The notes beneath the pieces were generated by a model. That model was not told the DNA's origin. It was given only the letters and a program-made list of their open reading frames with translations, and searched no databases. A program made the translations under genes and the position numbers. Source: Rickettsia tillamookensis (GTDB lineage: Bacteria; Pseudomonadota; Alphaproteobacteria; Rickettsiales; Rickettsiaceae). Taken from it: DNA of 64,000 nucleotides. Location: assembly GCF_016743795.2 (NCBI RefSeq), contig NZ_CP060138.2:1-64000 (forward strand), written 5' to 3'. This document shows, one piece after another, positions 1 through 9,942 of the stretch (positions are counted from its first letter, which is position 1; every line of letters begins with the position of its first letter).

Positions 1-1
1 G

Positions 2-799
2 GTTTCAGACTCTTCAGTGCAAACTGCAAAATATGCAGCAAATTCTGCTCTTGCACAATTTACTTCTGTAAAACCAAAATTATATCATTGGCCAATGATT
101 AGAAATTTGGAATTGCTAAATGAAGTATTAAGTAAAATAGAATCTAAACACGGGATAGTATTATACACGATTGCTGATCAAGAACTCCGAAAAGCTTTAA
201 TGAAATTTTGCTATGAATTAAAAATTCCATGTATTTCTGTAATAGGTAAAATTATTAAAGAAATGTCTGTTTTTTCAGGTATTGAAATAGAAAAAGAACA
301 AAATTACAATTATAAATTCGATAAAACTTATTTTGATACGCTTAATGCTATAGATTATGCCATAAGACATGATGACGGACAAATGCTTAATGAGTTGTCG
401 GAGGCCGATATAATATTAATAGGTCCTTCTAGAACTTCTAAGACACCAACTTCCGTATTTTTAGCGTATAACGGTCTAAAAGCTGCCAATATTCCTTATG
501 TTTATAATTGTCCCTTTCCTGATTTTATAGAAAAAGACATAGATCAATTAGTAGTAGGACTCGTTATTAATCCAAATAGATTAATAGAGATAAGAGAAGC
601 TAGGTTAAATTTATTGCAAATTAACGAAAATAAAAGCTATACAGATTTTAATATAGTACAAAAAGAATGTCTAGAGGTTAGAAAAATTTGTGATCAAAGA
701 AATTGGCCGGTAATTGACGTGTCGACTAGGTCAATAGAAGAAACAGCAGCTTTAATAATGCGAATATATTATAATAGAAAAAATAAATATAATAAATAA
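2..799 (+). CDS. Pyruvate,phosphate dikinase / PEP synthase regulatory protein (5' partial)
   Basis: A bifunctional kinase/pyrophosphorylase of the DUF299 family, which by family knowledge switches pyruvate,phosphate dikinase or PEP synthase on and off by threonine phosphorylation. The frame is open from base 2, reading [12 protein letters not shown], so the true start lies before the window; the GTG at 17 is an internal codon. The nucleotide-binding loop [11 protein letters not shown] lies about 145 residues in, and the C-terminus has the family pattern [16 protein letters not shown]. About 265 codons are visible, close to full family length. Only the first few residues seem to be missing. 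Confidence 0.88.
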   Translation, partial: VSDSSVQTAKYAANSALAQFTSVKPKLYHWPMIRNLELLNEVLSKIESKHGIVLYTIADQELRKALMKFCYELKIPCISVIGKIIKEMSVFSGIEIEKEQNYNYKFDKTYFDTLNAIDYAIRHDDGQMLNELSEADIILIGPSRTSKTPTSVFLAYNGLKAANIPYVYNCPFPDFIEKDIDQLVVGLVINPNRLIEIREARLNLLQINENKSYTDFNIVQKECLEVRKICDQRNWPVIDVSTRSIEETAALIMRIYYNRKNKYNK

Positions 800-900
800 A
801 AAGATTTTCATTATTTACAAGTGGAAGACTGTACTTTATAATTTTATTTATTTTCCGTCAATGAGAGGAGGTATTGTTACGTGGACCGGTAAAACCCACT

Positions 901-1001
901 GTGTCACCCCGTGGCTTGCTAACTAGGTCCAGAAAAACAATAAAAAATACTAAAATTTTAGTATTTTTAACTGGATCCCGTGGTCAAGCCACGGGATGAC
1001 A
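901..1001. repeat. Palindromic repeat, family B (CCCGTGG/CCACGGG)
   Basis: An imperfect palindrome from GTGTCACCCCGTGGC to GCCACGGGATGACA, with an AT-rich centre (ACTAAAATTTTAGT) and the internal motif CTGGATCCCGTGG. The same pattern recurs near 5084, 8842, 16403, 25813, 46248 and 51350. It fills most of the 275-base gap before trxA; nothing else is recognisable there. Confidence 0.8.
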
Positions 1002-1074
1002 GAGTTACAATTGAACCACGCAACAACACCTGCAGTCGCTCGCAATGACATCCATACAACACAGAGGATAAACT

Positions 1075-1392
1075 ATGGCAAATAACATAAATGATAGCTC
1101 TTTTAAAAAAGAAGTATTAGAATCGGATTTACCGGTACTGGTTGATTTTTGGGCAGAATGGTGTGGACCATGCAAAATGTTAACACCGATAATTGAAGAA
1201 CTAAGTAAAGAATTACAAGGCAAAGTAAAAGTATTTAAAATGAATATTGATGAAAATCCTAATACTCCTTCAGAATACGGTATTCGTAGTATTCCAACGA
1301 TAATGTTATTTAAAAACGGTGAACAAAAAGATACTAAAATAGGTTTGCAACAAAAAAATTCTCTTTTAGATTGGATTAATAAATCTATTTAA
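1075..1392 (+). CDS. trxA: Thioredoxin
   Basis: A small cytoplasmic disulfide reductase, 105 residues, the usual thioredoxin length. The active site reads WAEWCGPCKM with cysteines 30 and 33, and the cis-proline loop is present as RSIPTIMLF. It donates electrons to ribonucleotide reductase and other targets. The ATG at 1075 gives a canonical N-terminus. The polysaccharide transporter gene starts 11 bases after its stop, so the two may be co-transcribed. Confidence 0.95.
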   Translation: MANNINDSSFKKEVLESDLPVLVDFWAEWCGPCKMLTPIIEELSKELQGKVKVFKMNIDENPNTPSEYGIRSIPTIMLFKNGEQKDTKIGLQQKNSLLDWINKSI

Positions 1393-1402
1393 TATTTATT
1401 TT

Positions 1403-2152
1403 ATGTCACTTAACCATTCAAAAGTATTTATAGAGATAACCGATGGTTATGTAGAAGGCATAGATACTCATAAAAGAGCTCAAGGTTTAAAGCATTTCTT
1501 CTTGAAAAAAGGAGTTTCTCTTTCTCCAAATATACCTATATTAAATAATATTAATTTTTCTTGTTATGAGGGAGAAAAAATAGCTTTTATAGGGAGTAAC
1601 GGTTCAGGAAAAAGTTCACTTCTAAAGCTAATCGCCGGAATATATCCGTTAAAATCCGGTACAGTTAAAGTTCATGGAGATATTGCGGCAATTATAGATA
1701 TGGGAGTCGGTTTTGAGCCTGAGCAAACCGGTCGTGAAAATATAAAAATGTTAATGCTATATAATAATATGCTTGATAAATATAGCAAAAAAATTGAAAA
1801 AGAAATTATAGATTTTTCAGAACTTGGTAGTAAAATTGATTTACCGATAAAAATTTATAGCTCCGGTATGTTATCACGCCTTGCTTTTTCCGTGTCGATA
1901 TTTCAAAATCCGCAGATCCTATTACTTGATGAAGTTTTTGCGGCAGGCGATAGCTATTTTATAGAAAAATCTCTTAGTTTAATGAAAAATAAATTTAAAA
2001 ATACTCCTATTTCAATAATAGTAAGCCATCAAGAAGAAATTATAAAAGATAATTGCGATAGATGTGTTTTATTAAAAGACGGTAATATTATAGGCGATGG
2101 AACCCCATCGGAAATGTTTAAAATCTATAACCAACAACAAGGAAATTCATAA
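1403..2152 (+). CDS. Polysaccharide/O-antigen ABC exporter, ATP-binding subunit
   Basis: The 249-residue ATPase of a Wzt/RfbE/TagH-like exporter. Walker A is GSNGSGKSS (about residues 64-72), the signature loop is YSSGMLSRLAF, and Walker B plus D-loop read ILLLDEVFAAGD (about 174-185). The preceding region, DMGVGFEPEQTGREN, is typical of polysaccharide exporters. It lacks the C-terminal sugar-binding extension of long Wzt proteins. The next gene begins one base after its stop and encodes the membrane partner. The likely substrate is a lipid-linked surface glycan; this is inferred from family. Confidence 0.9.
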   Translation: MSLNHSKVFIEITDGYVEGIDTHKRAQGLKHFFLKKGVSLSPNIPILNNINFSCYEGEKIAFIGSNGSGKSSLLKLIAGIYPLKSGTVKVHGDIAAIIDMGVGFEPEQTGRENIKMLMLYNNMLDKYSKKIEKEIIDFSELGSKIDLPIKIYSSGMLSRLAFSVSIFQNPQILLLDEVFAAGDSYFIEKSLSLMKNKFKNTPISIIVSHQEEIIKDNCDRCVLLKDGNIIGDGTPSEMFKIYNQQQGNS

Positions 2153-2929
2153 ATGATAAAGTATTTTTTTTCTAAAAAATACTGGCGGGCAATAGCATTA
2201 TTAGTTAAAGCTTCTATAATTAGGCAAAATAAAGATTCTTTTTTAGGTTCTTTATGGAGTTTAATTCAGCCTTTTATTCACATAATGGTAATTTCATATT
2301 TTTTCGGTTTTTTATTAAGACAACCGAGAGAATTTATGGTAATGAACTTAGTCGGCGGTATTCCTTTATGGAGTTTTATAGTAAGCAGCTTAACGATTTG
2401 TTCAAGTTCTTTAGTTACACGTGATCAAATAATAAAAAAAGTTAGAATTTCTAAGACTTTCTTTCCGGTTGCTGATAGCTTAGGGCAGTTATATACTTTA
2501 ATTTGTTCATTTTCGGCAATGTATTTTGCTTTTATTTTATTATTTCCAGAAAAATTTTCTTGGCAAATAATATTTATGCCAATATTAATGCTACCCTTAA
2601 TAATATGCGTGATTAGCGGCTCTATAGCAGTAGCATTTTTAACTCCGTATATTCGAGATATTCCGCAAATGTTGAGTGTTATTCTTGGAGTTATTTATTG
2701 GAGTATACCGATAGTTTATCCTTATTCACTAATTCCGGAATCTAAAAAAATATATTTTGAATTTAATCCGTTCTTTTTAGTTATAAGACCTGCACAAGCA
2801 TTAGTGATTGACGGAACATTACCGGATATGATGCTGATATTTAAGTCTGTTATAGTCGCATTTATTACTGTTTGTATCAGTTATTTAATTTATAGACAAT
2901 TTTCTAAAAGAGTTATTTATTATTTATGA
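2153..2929 (+). CDS. Polysaccharide/O-antigen ABC exporter, permease subunit
   Basis: A 258-residue ABC-2 type permease (Wzm/RfbA-like) with about six hydrophobic segments, including stretches beginning [14 protein letters not shown] and [17 protein letters not shown]. The N-terminal part, [19 protein letters not shown], is the conserved cytoplasmic segment of polysaccharide exporters. It starts directly after the ATPase gene, and its stop overlaps the next start by four bases, indicating translational coupling. It would carry a lipid-linked glycan across the inner membrane. The actual substrate cannot be read from sequence. Confidence 0.88.
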   Translation: MIKYFFSKKYWRAIALLVKASIIRQNKDSFLGSLWSLIQPFIHIMVISYFFGFLLRQPREFMVMNLVGGIPLWSFIVSSLTICSSSLVTRDQIIKKVRISKTFFPVADSLGQLYTLICSFSAMYFAFILLFPEKFSWQIIFMPILMLPLIICVISGSIAVAFLTPYIRDIPQMLSVILGVIYWSIPIVYPYSLIPESKKIYFEFNPFFLVIRPAQALVIDGTLPDMMLIFKSVIVAFITVCISYLIYRQFSKRVIYYL

Positions 2930-5900
2930 AACTTGGTTTTAATCTAGATTTTAATGAATTAGATTTAACCGGACTTAAAAAATTAGATCAAATATTTTTA
3001 GATTATCTCTTTAAAGCCGATAAATCTCTGCATAAAGATTTAATGTTATTTAGATCGACTCCTCTCTCCATTATTCCAAAAGATTATTCCGAATTTTTGC
3101 TAAAAATTTCCCCTCATTTAGACGATTTTTTAGCAGAGTTATTTTGTATTTCAAAAGAAGTAACGATATCAAGGTTAAAACATAAAGATTTTGATATTAT
3201 TTATGAATGTAAAAGAAAATTTGTTCAGCGTGTTGCTGTAAAAAAATATCCACCGGAAAAATTATACTCAAATGATTTGGAGAATTGGAATGTAAAACGA
3301 GGAGCGAGCACGCACAGCCTATACTTAATAGGTGAGCATGCGAGTCCTCCGAAGTTTTGCAAAAACAATTCTGGGGAGCAGAAGAGTATAAAAGATATTG
3401 ATTTTGAAGATGTATATTTAAAGCTAATTGATTTAATAGGTACGAATTTTACCTCTAGAGAATTTGCCAAACAAATAGTTATATGGCAACAGGACGAAGA
3501 GAATTTTGCCACAGAATTAGACATAGCAGCTAAGTATGCTGCGTGTAAGGTTTATTCGTGTGAGGGTACCAAGCCACAGGATGACATCCTATTCAACCTC
3601 CCACAAAAACTAGATAAAGAAAATCTAATAGATGATAAAAAAATATTAAAATATCAAAAAAATGAGAGAATAGATTTTAACTATACAGATTCTTTTTTAA
3701 ATTTAGATGAAGCTTTAAACGATTCTCATTATTGTATTTATTGCCATAAGCAGGATAAGGATTCTTGCTCTAAAGGATTGTTACAACCTCAAAATCGTCA
3801 TTGCGAGGAGCGAAGCTTTGTTACAATCTCAGGAGGTTTAACGGGATTGCCACGCTCCTTGCAGTCGCTCGCAATGACGGATTTAAAACAAGGCTGTCCC
3901 TTAAAGCAAAAAATTTCCGAAATGAACTATGTTAAGGCACAAGGTTTTAACCTAAGTGCCCTTGCGATCATTGTTATTGATAACCCGATGGTTGCGGCAA
4001 CGGGTCATAGGATTTGTAATGATTGCTCTAAAGCTTGTATTTACCAAAAGCAAGATCCGGTAAATATCCCGTTAATAGAATCAAATATTTTAGAAGAAAC
4101 GCTTAAATTACCTTACGGTTTAGAGATATATCTACTTCTTACCCGCTGGAATCCGCTTAATATTTATGCACCGCTGCCAAAAGAACCTACTAATTATAAT
4201 ATCTTGGTTACCGGCCTTGGCCCTGCAGGTTTTAGTCTTAGCTATTATTTATTACGGTCAGGTCACAATGTCACAGCTATTGACGGCTTAAAAATTACTC
4301 CTTTACCTTTTGACGTTCATAAACCTATAAAATTTTGGCATGAATATAAAAATTTGTTATCGGAAAGAATACCGAGAGGATTTGGAGGAGTAGCGGAATA
4401 TGGGATTACCGTTCGGTGGGATAAAAACAATCTTGATATATTGCGGCTAATATTAGAGAGAAATAACAATTTCAAATATTATGATGGAGTAGCTTTAGAT
4501 TTTAATATAACGAAAGAACAGGCTTTCGATTTGGGTTTTGACCATATAGCTTTTTGTATTGGAGCAGGTCAGCCGAAAATTTTGGATATAGAAAATTTTG
4601 AAGCTAAGGGCGTAAAAACGGCTTCTGATTTCTTAATGACTTTGCAAAGCGGAGGAGCATTTTTGAAAAATTCTAATACTAATATGGTAATTAGGATGCC
4701 GATTGTGGTAATAGGCGGCGGTCTTACTTCCTTAGATGCAGCAACGGAAAGTTTATATTACTATAAAAAACAAGTAGAGGAATTTGCTGAAAATTATATA
4801 GAAAAAGACTTAACGGATGAAGATAAAGAAATAGCTGAAGAATTTATTGCTCATGCAAGATTATTTAAAGAAGCTAAGAGTAATGAAGAATTAAGAAAGG
4901 TTTTTAACAAGCTTGGCGGGGCTACTATTTATTATCGTGGAAGATTGCAAGATTCGCCGGCATATAAATTAAATCACGAAGAGCTAATATATACATTAGC
5001 ACTCGGTGTTGATTTTAAAGAAAATATGCAACCTTTAAGGATTAATGTTGATAAATACGGTCATGTGGAATCTGTGGAATTCAGTGTCATCCCGTGGCCC
5101 CGCCACGGAATCCAGAAAAAATACCATGATAATATTATGGATCCCGTGGTCAAGCCACGGGATGACACTGGCTTAATCAAAGCCAAAACCGTGATTATGG
5201 CAATCGGTATAGAAAATAACACTCAATTTGATGAGAATAAATATAGTTATTTCGGTGATTGTAATCCTAAATATTCGGGAAGTGTAGTGAAAGCTCTTGC
5301 TAGTAGCAAAGAAGGGTATGAGGCTATTAATAAAAGACTTATAAATAATGCCCCTAGCTTTAAAAATAGTTATAAAGATTTTTGTACACAGCTTGATTAT
5401 TTGCTGACTTCTAGAGTTAATAAAATAAATATTTTAGATAATAAAACTTTTGAACTTATAATTCACTCACCGCTTGCAGCTAAAAATTTTAAGTTCGGAC
5501 AGTTTTTTCGCTTACAAAATTATTCTGAAGATGCTTCTAAGTTAATAGAGCCGGTAGCCTTAAGCCCTACAGATATTGATGTAGAAAAAGGTTTAATTAG
5601 CTTCATAGTTTTTGAAGTCGGTAAATCAACTAGCTTATGTAAAACATTATCTGAAAATGAGAAAGTAGTTTTAATGGGACCGACAGGCTCGCCGCTAGAA
5701 ATACCTCAAAATAAAAAAATAGTTATTGTTGATTCCGAAGTAGGTAATATAGGCTTATTAAAAGTTCTAAAAGAAAATAATAATGAAGTTATATTTGTTA
5801 CCTATCCTGATATAAAAATCCGTAAATTAGTTTCAATAGATATAGTAATAATTAATGCTTCTCCTGATATAATAGAAGAATTACAAAGTCTAAAAAATGA

Positions 5901-6129
5901 AATATTCGGTGAAAATACGGAGCTAATAGTTAGCGTTAATTCATCGATGCAATGTATGATGAAAGGAATCTGCGGACAATGTATACAAAAGGTTAAAGGA
6001 GAGCAGAAATATATTTTTGCATGTATTTGTCAAAATCAAAAAGCAGAAATAGTTGATTTTAAGAGCTTAAAAACTCGTTTACGCCAAAATTCTTTACAAG
6101 AAAAAATGAGAAAATTAGTGGTTAATTAA
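2926..6129 (+). CDS. FAD/NAD(P)-binding iron-sulfur oxidoreductase, glutamate synthase beta/PyrK-like fusion, with three repeat insertions
   Basis: A 1067-residue multidomain reductase. Cysteine groups CIYC (about residue 271) and CNDCSKAC (about 364) resemble the iron-sulfur domain preceding glutamate synthase small-subunit-like proteins. A dinucleotide fold GLGPAGFS lies near 430 and a second one, VVIGGGLTS, near 595. The C-terminal third resembles the PyrK/ferredoxin-NADP reductase fold, ending in a cysteine cluster [10 protein letters not shown] (about 1007-1016) that could bind a 2Fe-2S centre. Electron donor and acceptor are unknown. It overlaps the upstream permease by four bases. Three palindromic repeats are translated in frame, near residues 122-153, 291-318 and 720-748. 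The family may be conserved in Rickettsia; function is unassigned. Confidence 0.75.
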   Translation: MKLGFNLDFNELDLTGLKKLDQIFLDYLFKADKSLHKDLMLFRSTPLSIIPKDYSEFLLKISPHLDDFLAELFCISKEVTISRLKHKDFDIIYECKRKFVQRVAVKKYPPEKLYSNDLENWNVKRGASTHSLYLIGEHASPPKFCKNNSGEQKSIKDIDFEDVYLKLIDLIGTNFTSREFAKQIVIWQQDEENFATELDIAAKYAACKVYSCEGTKPQDDILFNLPQKLDKENLIDDKKILKYQKNERIDFNYTDSFLNLDEALNDSHYCIYCHKQDKDSCSKGLLQPQNRHCEERSFVTISGGLTGLPRSLQSLAMTDLKQGCPLKQKISEMNYVKAQGFNLSALAIIVIDNPMVAATGHRICNDCSKACIYQKQDPVNIPLIESNILEETLKLPYGLEIYLLLTRWNPLNIYAPLPKEPTNYNILVTGLGPAGFSLSYYLLRSGHNVTAIDGLKITPLPFDVHKPIKFWHEYKNLLSERIPRGFGGVAEYGITVRWDKNNLDILRLILERNNNFKYYDGVALDFNITKEQAFDLGFDHIAFCIGAGQPKILDIENFEAKGVKTASDFLMTLQSGGAFLKNSNTNMVIRMPIVVIGGGLTSLDAATESLYYYKKQVEEFAENYIEKDLTDEDKEIAEEFIAHARLFKEAKSNEELRKVFNKLGGATIYYRGRLQDSPAYKLNHEELIYTLALGVDFKENMQPLRINVDKYGHVESVEFSVIPWPRHGIQKKYHDNIMDPVVKPRDDTGLIKAKTVIMAIGIENNTQFDENKYSYFGDCNPKYSGSVVKALASSKEGYEAINKRLINNAPSFKNSYKDFCTQLDYLLTSRVNKINILDNKTFELIIHSPLAAKNFKFGQFFRLQNYSEDASKLIEPVALSPTDIDVEKGLISFIVFEVGKSTSLCKTLSENEKVVLMGPTGSPLEIPQNKKIVIVDSEVGNIGLLKVLKENNNEVIFVTYPDIKIRKLVSIDIVIINASPDIIEELQSLKNEIFGENTELIVSVNSSMQCMMKGICGQCIQKVKGEQKYIFACICQNQKAEIVDFKSLKTRLRQNSLQEKMRKLVVN
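3289..3385. repeat. In-frame palindromic repeat, family C-like
   Basis: A stretch with GAGGAGCGAGCACGC and TATACTTAATAGGTGAGC resembles the non-coding copy near 39640 (GAGGAACGCAGCGTATACTT). It is translated in frame inside the large FAD protein and reads as low-complexity sequence rich in Ser, His and Lys. Confidence 0.6.
3796..3879. repeat. In-frame palindromic repeat, family A (CGTCATTGCGAG/CTCGCAATGACG)
   Basis: Starts CGTCATTGCGAGGAGCG and ends GTCGCTCGCAATGACGG, the same ends as non-coding copies near 9734, 12075 and 34586. It is translated in frame within the FAD protein, just after the CIYC cysteine pair. Confidence 0.8.
5084..5168. repeat. In-frame palindromic repeat, family B
   Basis: Starts GTGTCATCCCGTGG and ends CCACGGGATGACAC. 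It is translated in frame (peptide includes [11 protein letters not shown]) between the second nucleotide-binding fold and the C-terminal reductase part of the FAD protein. Confidence 0.8.
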
Positions 6130-6170
6130 TCCATGATTTAATAGCTTTAAGTAGCTTTAAAATTATTTTA

Positions 6171-6302
6171 TTATTTCCATTCATCTAGCCAACTTTCTTC
6201 ATTGTGTTTTAACCATAAATCAGCATTAGGATTATTTTCTTTACTAGCTAATAAGGATTGACGTCTAGCTTCTTTGGCTAATTCTAAGTTTTCTAATTGC
6301 AT
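6171..6302 (-). CDS. Possible 43-residue protein, antitoxin-tail-like
   Basis: An ATG-to-TAA frame of 43 codons starting MQLENLELAKEARRQ and ending HNEESWLDEWK. The hydrophilic, Trp-rich acidic tail resembles C-termini of small type II antitoxins, but no DNA-binding part is present and no clear ribosome site precedes the ATG. It may be a remnant of a toxin-antitoxin gene or a chance frame. It sits between the convergent FAD-protein and lpxA genes. Confidence 0.35.
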   Translation of the reverse strand: MQLENLELAKEARRQSLLASKENNPNADLWLKHNEESWLDEWK

Positions 6303-6328
6303 AAAGGAATTTTATTTATAATATAAAT

Positions 6329-7123
6329 TCACTTCTCAAAACGACAAAATGCTCTACTACTATCTTGATTAAGAAAATCGATAATTTGCATTACTATAGA
6401 ATTATTTTTATATTTCTCGGCAACTTGTTTAATACGTTCAGCAAAATTACCTTCTCCTGAGAAAATTTCTTCGATAGCTTTTAAAGCACTTAAAGAATCT
6501 GCTTTATCAAACCCTTTTCTATTCATACCGATTAGATTTAAGCCCTCAAGCACCGCTCGTTTACTGCTTACAAGCCCAAACGGTATTACGTCTGCTCCGA
6601 CCGGCGATAGCCCGCCAATCATCGAATATTCACCGATTCTAGCATATTGATGTACGGCAGATAGCCCGCCGATTATTGCGTAATCACCTACCTCAATATG
6701 ACCTGCTAGGCTTACGTAATTAGCAAATACTACATTATTGCCAATTTTACAATCATGACCGATATGAACGCCGACCATAAATAAATTATTATTTCCTACT
6801 CTTGTCACCATTCCGCCGCCTTGGCTTCCTGCTTGTACCGTAACATATTCTCTAATAGTATTATTAGAGCCGATAATCGTGCTTGATCTCTCATTAGCAT
6901 ATTTTAAGATTTGCGGAGGTTGACCGATTGAGGCAAAAGGGTAGATTACAGTGTTTTCACCGATTTCAGTAATCCCTTCAATTACCACATGAGATTTTAG
7001 CTCAACATTGTCATGAAACACAACTTCAGGACCTATAATACAATATGGACCGATTTTTACGTTTTTACCGAGCTTTGCCCCTTCTGCGATTAAACTAGTC
7101 GGATGTATATTGGAATTTGACAC
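6329..7123 (-). CDS. lpxA: UDP-N-acetylglucosamine O-acyltransferase LpxA
   Basis: First enzyme of lipid A synthesis; transfers a 3-hydroxyacyl chain from acyl carrier protein to UDP-GlcNAc in the cytoplasm. It has 264 residues, the normal length. The N-terminal two thirds are hexapeptide repeats forming a left-handed beta-helix (IGPYCIIG, IGENTVIYPFASIG). The catalytic histidine region reads NLFMVGVHIGHDCKIGN and is followed by GGLSAVHQYARIGEYSMIGG, both family hallmarks. It lies 7 bases downstream of fabZ, the usual fabZ-lpxA pair. Confidence 0.95.
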   Translation of the reverse strand: MSNSNIHPTSLIAEGAKLGKNVKIGPYCIIGPEVVFHDNVELKSHVVIEGITEIGENTVIYPFASIGQPPQILKYANERSSTIIGSNNTIREYVTVQAGSQGGGMVTRVGNNNLFMVGVHIGHDCKIGNNVVFANYVSLAGHIEVGDYAIIGGLSAVHQYARIGEYSMIGGLSPVGADVIPFGLVSSKRAVLEGLNLIGMNRKGFDKADSLSALKAIEEIFSGEGNFAERIKQVAEKYKNNSIVMQIIDFLNQDSSRAFCRFEK

Positions 7124-7130
7124 TATGTCC

Positions 7131-7565
7131 CTATTTATCTTTAATCATTGCGGTAAATTTACTTTCTGCAGCCGTTTCACCCTCAACCGTAACCGTACTT
7201 GAAAATTTCCATACGTTAGCTCTTTGTTGGTCAATAGTAGCGTGGATATACATAGTATCCCCAGGCTGAACGATTCTCCGAAATTTTGCATTTTCGATAG
7301 CCATTAAAAACACTTCTTTATTCTTAGTAGAGCCTAACGATTTAGCAACTAATATAGCAGCAAGTTGTGCCATAGCCTCAACCATTAGAACGCCCGGCAT
7401 AACAGGTCTTGCCGGAAAATGTCCTGTAAATTGTGGTTCGTTAACAGTAACGTTTTTAATACCTTTTATTGATTTGTTAAGATCAATTTCAAGTACCCTA
7501 TCTACTAATAAAAATGGATAGCGATGAGGTATTAAATCCATGATTTCGGTAATATCTATGATCAT
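7131..7565 (-). CDS. fabZ: 3-hydroxyacyl-ACP dehydratase FabZ
   Basis: Dehydrates 3-hydroxyacyl-ACP in fatty acid elongation; 144 residues with a single hot-dog fold. Conserved motifs are [14 protein letters not shown] near the N-terminus and [20 protein letters not shown], which holds the catalytic His and Glu. It shares the 3-hydroxyacyl-ACP pool with LpxA and LpxD, matching its place between those genes. About 110 bases separate it from lpxD, partly filled by a palindromic repeat half. Confidence 0.95.
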   Translation of the reverse strand: MIIDITEIMDLIPHRYPFLLVDRVLEIDLNKSIKGIKNVTVNEPQFTGHFPARPVMPGVLMVEAMAQLAAILVAKSLGSTKNKEVFLMAIENAKFRRIVQPGDTMYIHATIDQQRANVWKFSSTVTVEGETAAESKFTAMIKDK

Positions 7566-7601
7566 TTATTTAGGTCTCTTTTAATATTTTATTTATTGCA
7601 T

Positions 7602-7635
7602 GGATTGCCACGTCGCTTCGCTCCTCGCAATGACG
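7602..7635. repeat. Half palindromic repeat, family A
   Basis: The right half only of the family A element (GGATTGCCACGTCGCTTCGC then TCGCAATGACGAG) in the gap between lpxD and fabZ. Probably a decayed copy. Confidence 0.65.
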
Positions 7636-7674
7636 AGTTGGTATCCACACAACAAAGCCTTTTTCAATAGCAAG

Positions 7675-8715
7675 CTACTTTTTTAATTTGTTATTAGAGG
7701 TCTTTACTAATTGTTTCATAATAATGGATTGTCTATGCCAATCCATGATAGGAACTGCAGGGCTACCGCCGACAATTTTACCTGCCTCTATATTTTGTGC
7801 TACACCGCCTTGTGCCGCTACCTGTGCCCCGTCGCCTATATTTAGATGTCCAGCGATTCCTACTTGCCCTCCAAGAGCACAATATTTCCCGATCGTACTA
7901 CTTCCTGCTATACCTGCTTGTGCTACGATAATAGAGCCTTTACCTATTTTTACGCCATGCCCTATTTGTACTAAATTATCTATGCGGCATAAATCTTCTA
8001 TAATAGTATCTTGAAGCGAACCTCTATCAATAGTAGTATTGCTACCAATTTCAACATTATTGCCGATTTTAACTATACCTATATGGAATATTTTATGATG
8101 TACGCCTTTTTCGGTAGAAAACCCAAACCCGTCCTGTCCGATTTTTGCACCTGCAAGTATTACTACCTCATCACCTATAATTGCATAATTTATTGAAACA
8201 TGTTGTTCTATTCTAGCGTTTCTGCCGATAGTCACGCCTCTACCTATAAAACTTCCGGTTTCTATAATACTATTATCACCTATTATAACATCGTCTTCAA
8301 TAACTACATTGTGACCTATATAACAATTTTTTCCAATAGTCGCTGAATCTGCAACAATAGCGGATTTCATTATTTTAGCAGGGTATGATTTAATAGGAGC
8401 ATAGAAAAAATCTATTAATTTGCCGTAAGCAAAATATGAATTCTCGGCATGTATTAAAACAGTATTTGGATTTGCTCCCCCTGTAAAATTTTTCGGCACA
8501 ATACAAGCGGCAGCTTTAGTAGTTTTTAAAAATTCGGAGTATTTAGGATTGCTTAAAAAGCTAATATCATTTGGTGATGCTTCCTGCAGAATTTTAATAT
8601 CATGAATAGATATATCTTCATGAATCTTAGGAGGTTCTATAATATCGTGTAAAAAATCAATAATTGCCGTTAGTTTTCTCGGTCCTAGATTTTTATAAAA
8701 ATTACTACTTACCAT
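7675..8715 (-). CDS. lpxD: UDP-3-O-(3-hydroxyacyl)glucosamine N-acyltransferase LpxD
   Basis: Third enzyme of lipid A synthesis; adds the N-linked hydroxyacyl chain. The 346 residues divide into an N-terminal uridine-binding part ([20 protein letters not shown]), a hexapeptide-repeat beta-helix ([20 protein letters not shown]) and a short helical C-terminus. The catalytic histidine lies in [15 protein letters not shown], and [12 protein letters not shown] is also family-typical. It heads the lpxD-fabZ-lpxA cluster. The ATG at 8715 gives the normal N-terminus. Confidence 0.94.
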   Translation of the reverse strand: MVSSNFYKNLGPRKLTAIIDFLHDIIEPPKIHEDISIHDIKILQEASPNDISFLSNPKYSEFLKTTKAAACIVPKNFTGGANPNTVLIHAENSYFAYGKLIDFFYAPIKSYPAKIMKSAIVADSATIGKNCYIGHNVVIEDDVIIGDNSIIETGSFIGRGVTIGRNARIEQHVSINYAIIGDEVVILAGAKIGQDGFGFSTEKGVHHKIFHIGIVKIGNNVEIGSNTTIDRGSLQDTIIEDLCRIDNLVQIGHGVKIGKGSIIVAQAGIAGSSTIGKYCALGGQVGIAGHLNIGDGAQVAAQGGVAQNIEAGKIVGGSPAVPIMDWHRQSIIMKQLVKTSNNKLKK

Positions 8716-8841
8716 ATGAAACTTTAAGCAAATTAATCATTAGCGACAGTATATAAGTGATAGTTTTTTTATGCAATAAAATTTATAATTAGCATTGTGC
8801 TAATTATCCGGTTTTGTTGCATGGCTCGAAAAGCCTGCTCG

Positions 8842-8940
8842 GTGTCATACCGTGGCTTGTCCACGGTATCCATAAAAACAATTTAAAATACTACTAGTAG
8901 TATTTTAAGCTGGATCCCGTGAATAAATCACGGGATGACA
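8842..8940. repeat. Palindromic repeat, family B
   Basis: Left end GTGTCATACCGTGGC, AT-rich centre ACTACTAGTAGT, right end CACGGGATGACA. It lies between the toxin gene end and the lpxD start. Confidence 0.8.
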
Positions 8941-8971
8941 GGAAGAAGAATCAATCCATGAGGGCAGCCAC

Positions 8972-9385
8972 TTAATTATCCCCATAATGACCCCACATAC
9001 GCAAAATTTTTATTTCTTTGGTTTCTTCATATACTTGATAAAATAATCTATGTTGTATGCTAATCCTTCTTGAATAAGCTCCGTTAGACCTTTTCGGAAA
9101 CTCTACTTCTAGGGGTAATTTGTACGTCGATCCGGTACTCGAATCCTCACGTACTAGTGTGTACGCTGCGGTTCTGCGTTCCGTGTCTCCTTCAAATTCC
9201 TCCCTATAAGCGAGTTTCCGAAAAGGTCTATTATAAGCACCTACTAATTTTTTATAAGGAGGGGGGTTTTGAAAGGGATTATTTTGAATAATACGTAATA
9301 GATTTTGAATCTTATCGTTATAAATAGATTTGCTTACTAATTTATAATCTTTACGTGCAGCTTCAGTAAGGTATAAAGTGTACAT
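8972..9385 (-). CDS. yoeB: YoeB/Txe-family mRNA interferase toxin with an in-frame palindromic insertion
   Basis: A ribosome-dependent RNase toxin. It has 137 residues against about 85 for the family; the excess is one in-frame RPE1-like element of about 49 codons (residues about 53-101). The C-terminal core is intact: [17 protein letters not shown] and the end GHYGDN with the terminal His. The short direct copy GAY(N/S)R flanks the insert, so removing it restores a continuous YoeB. It lies two bases after the antitoxin gene, the usual antitoxin-first order. Whether the enlarged toxin is active cannot be judged from sequence. Confidence 0.85.
   Translation of the reverse strand: MYTLYLTEAARKDYKLVSKSIYNDKIQNLLRIIQNNPFQNPPPYKKLVGAYNRPFRKLAYREEFEGDTERRTAAYTLVREDSSTGSTYKLPLEVEFPKRSNGAYSRRISIQHRLFYQVYEETKEIKILRMWGHYGDN
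9085..9230. repeat. RPE1-like palindromic element inserted in yoeB
   Basis: Perfect 19-base terminal inverted repeats TAGACCTTTTCGGAAACTC (9085-9103) and its complement (9212-9230). Short matching flanks (ATAAGCTCC and ATAAGCACC) suggest a target duplication. A non-coding relative lies at 53776-53922. Confidence 0.88.
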
Positions 9386-9387
9386 AC

Positions 9388-9630
9388 TTACTTTAATCTT
9401 AAGATACTACATTCTTTAATAGGAGTATTTAGCCCCTTAATAATTGAGTCGCTTAATTCTTTATTAGAAGCTACAAATATTGTTTCTTGTATATCTTCCC
9501 AATCCTCAGCCGAAATTAAAACTGCAGCATTTCTCTTACCTTTTATTAACGTAGGTTCATGGCTTATAGCTAATTCATCAATTAATTTGTATAGACTTTT
9601 TCTAGCTTCACTGGCAATTAAATATGTCAT
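9388..9630 (-). CDS. yefM: YefM/Phd-family antitoxin
   Basis: An 80-residue antitoxin that should neutralise the YoeB-like toxin encoded just downstream and repress the shared promoter. The N-terminus [20 protein letters not shown] is the Phd/YefM DNA-binding domain, followed by [19 protein letters not shown]; the C-terminus is the toxin-binding tail. A good promoter with two direct repeats lies just upstream (9658-9686), fitting autoregulation. Confidence 0.9.
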   Translation of the reverse strand: MTYLIASEARKSLYKLIDELAISHEPTLIKGKRNAAVLISAEDWEDIQETIFVASNKELSDSIIKGLNTPIKECSILRLK

Positions 9631-9657
9631 AAATTTATTTAATTAAATACTAAGTAA

Positions 9658-9686
9658 ATAGTACCACATGAAGTACCAATAGTCAA
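9658..9686 (-). promoter_or_regulatory. Promoter and probable operator of yefM-yoeB
   Basis: On the minus strand TTGACT (9681-9686), a 17-base spacer and TACTAT (9658-9663). Two direct copies of TGGTACT, 12 bases apart (9660-9666 and 9672-9678), occupy the spacer and -10 box, as expected for antitoxin autorepression. Confidence 0.65.
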
Positions 9687-9733
9687 CGCTTAATATGATC
9701 CCTGCGAGGTATTGCCTGCGTGGACTGGTTTTT

Positions 9734-9855
9734 CGTCATTGCGAGAAGAATTACATAGTAATTCGACGAAGCAATCCAGTAAAAAATTCTGATTTACAGA
9801 ATTTTTTTATTGTTTTTCTGGATTGCCGCACTCCCTACGGTCGCTCGCAATGACG
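9734..9855. repeat. Palindromic repeat, family A, full copy
   Basis: Ends CGTCATTGCGAG and CTCGCAATGACG, with the inner hairpin AAATTCTG/CAGAATTT at the centre. Full copies with the same core lie at 12075, 13358 and 62695. It fills the first part of the gap between yefM and the RNA candidate. Confidence 0.85.
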
Positions 9856-9908
9856 GATAAAACTGATCTACCTAGCCAATGAAAAAATTTCTGAAATTAA
9901 TAATCATA

Positions 9909-9936
9909 TTGACTTGTTTAGAGTTTTGCTTAGAAT
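9909..9936 (+). promoter_or_regulatory. Sigma-70-type promoter for the structured RNA candidate
   Basis: TTGACT (9909-9914), a 16-base spacer, then TAGAAT (9931-9936). The predicted start, about seven bases on at 9943, coincides with the first base of the structured segment GGAACAGC. Confidence 0.65.
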
Positions 9937-9942
9937 CATCTT

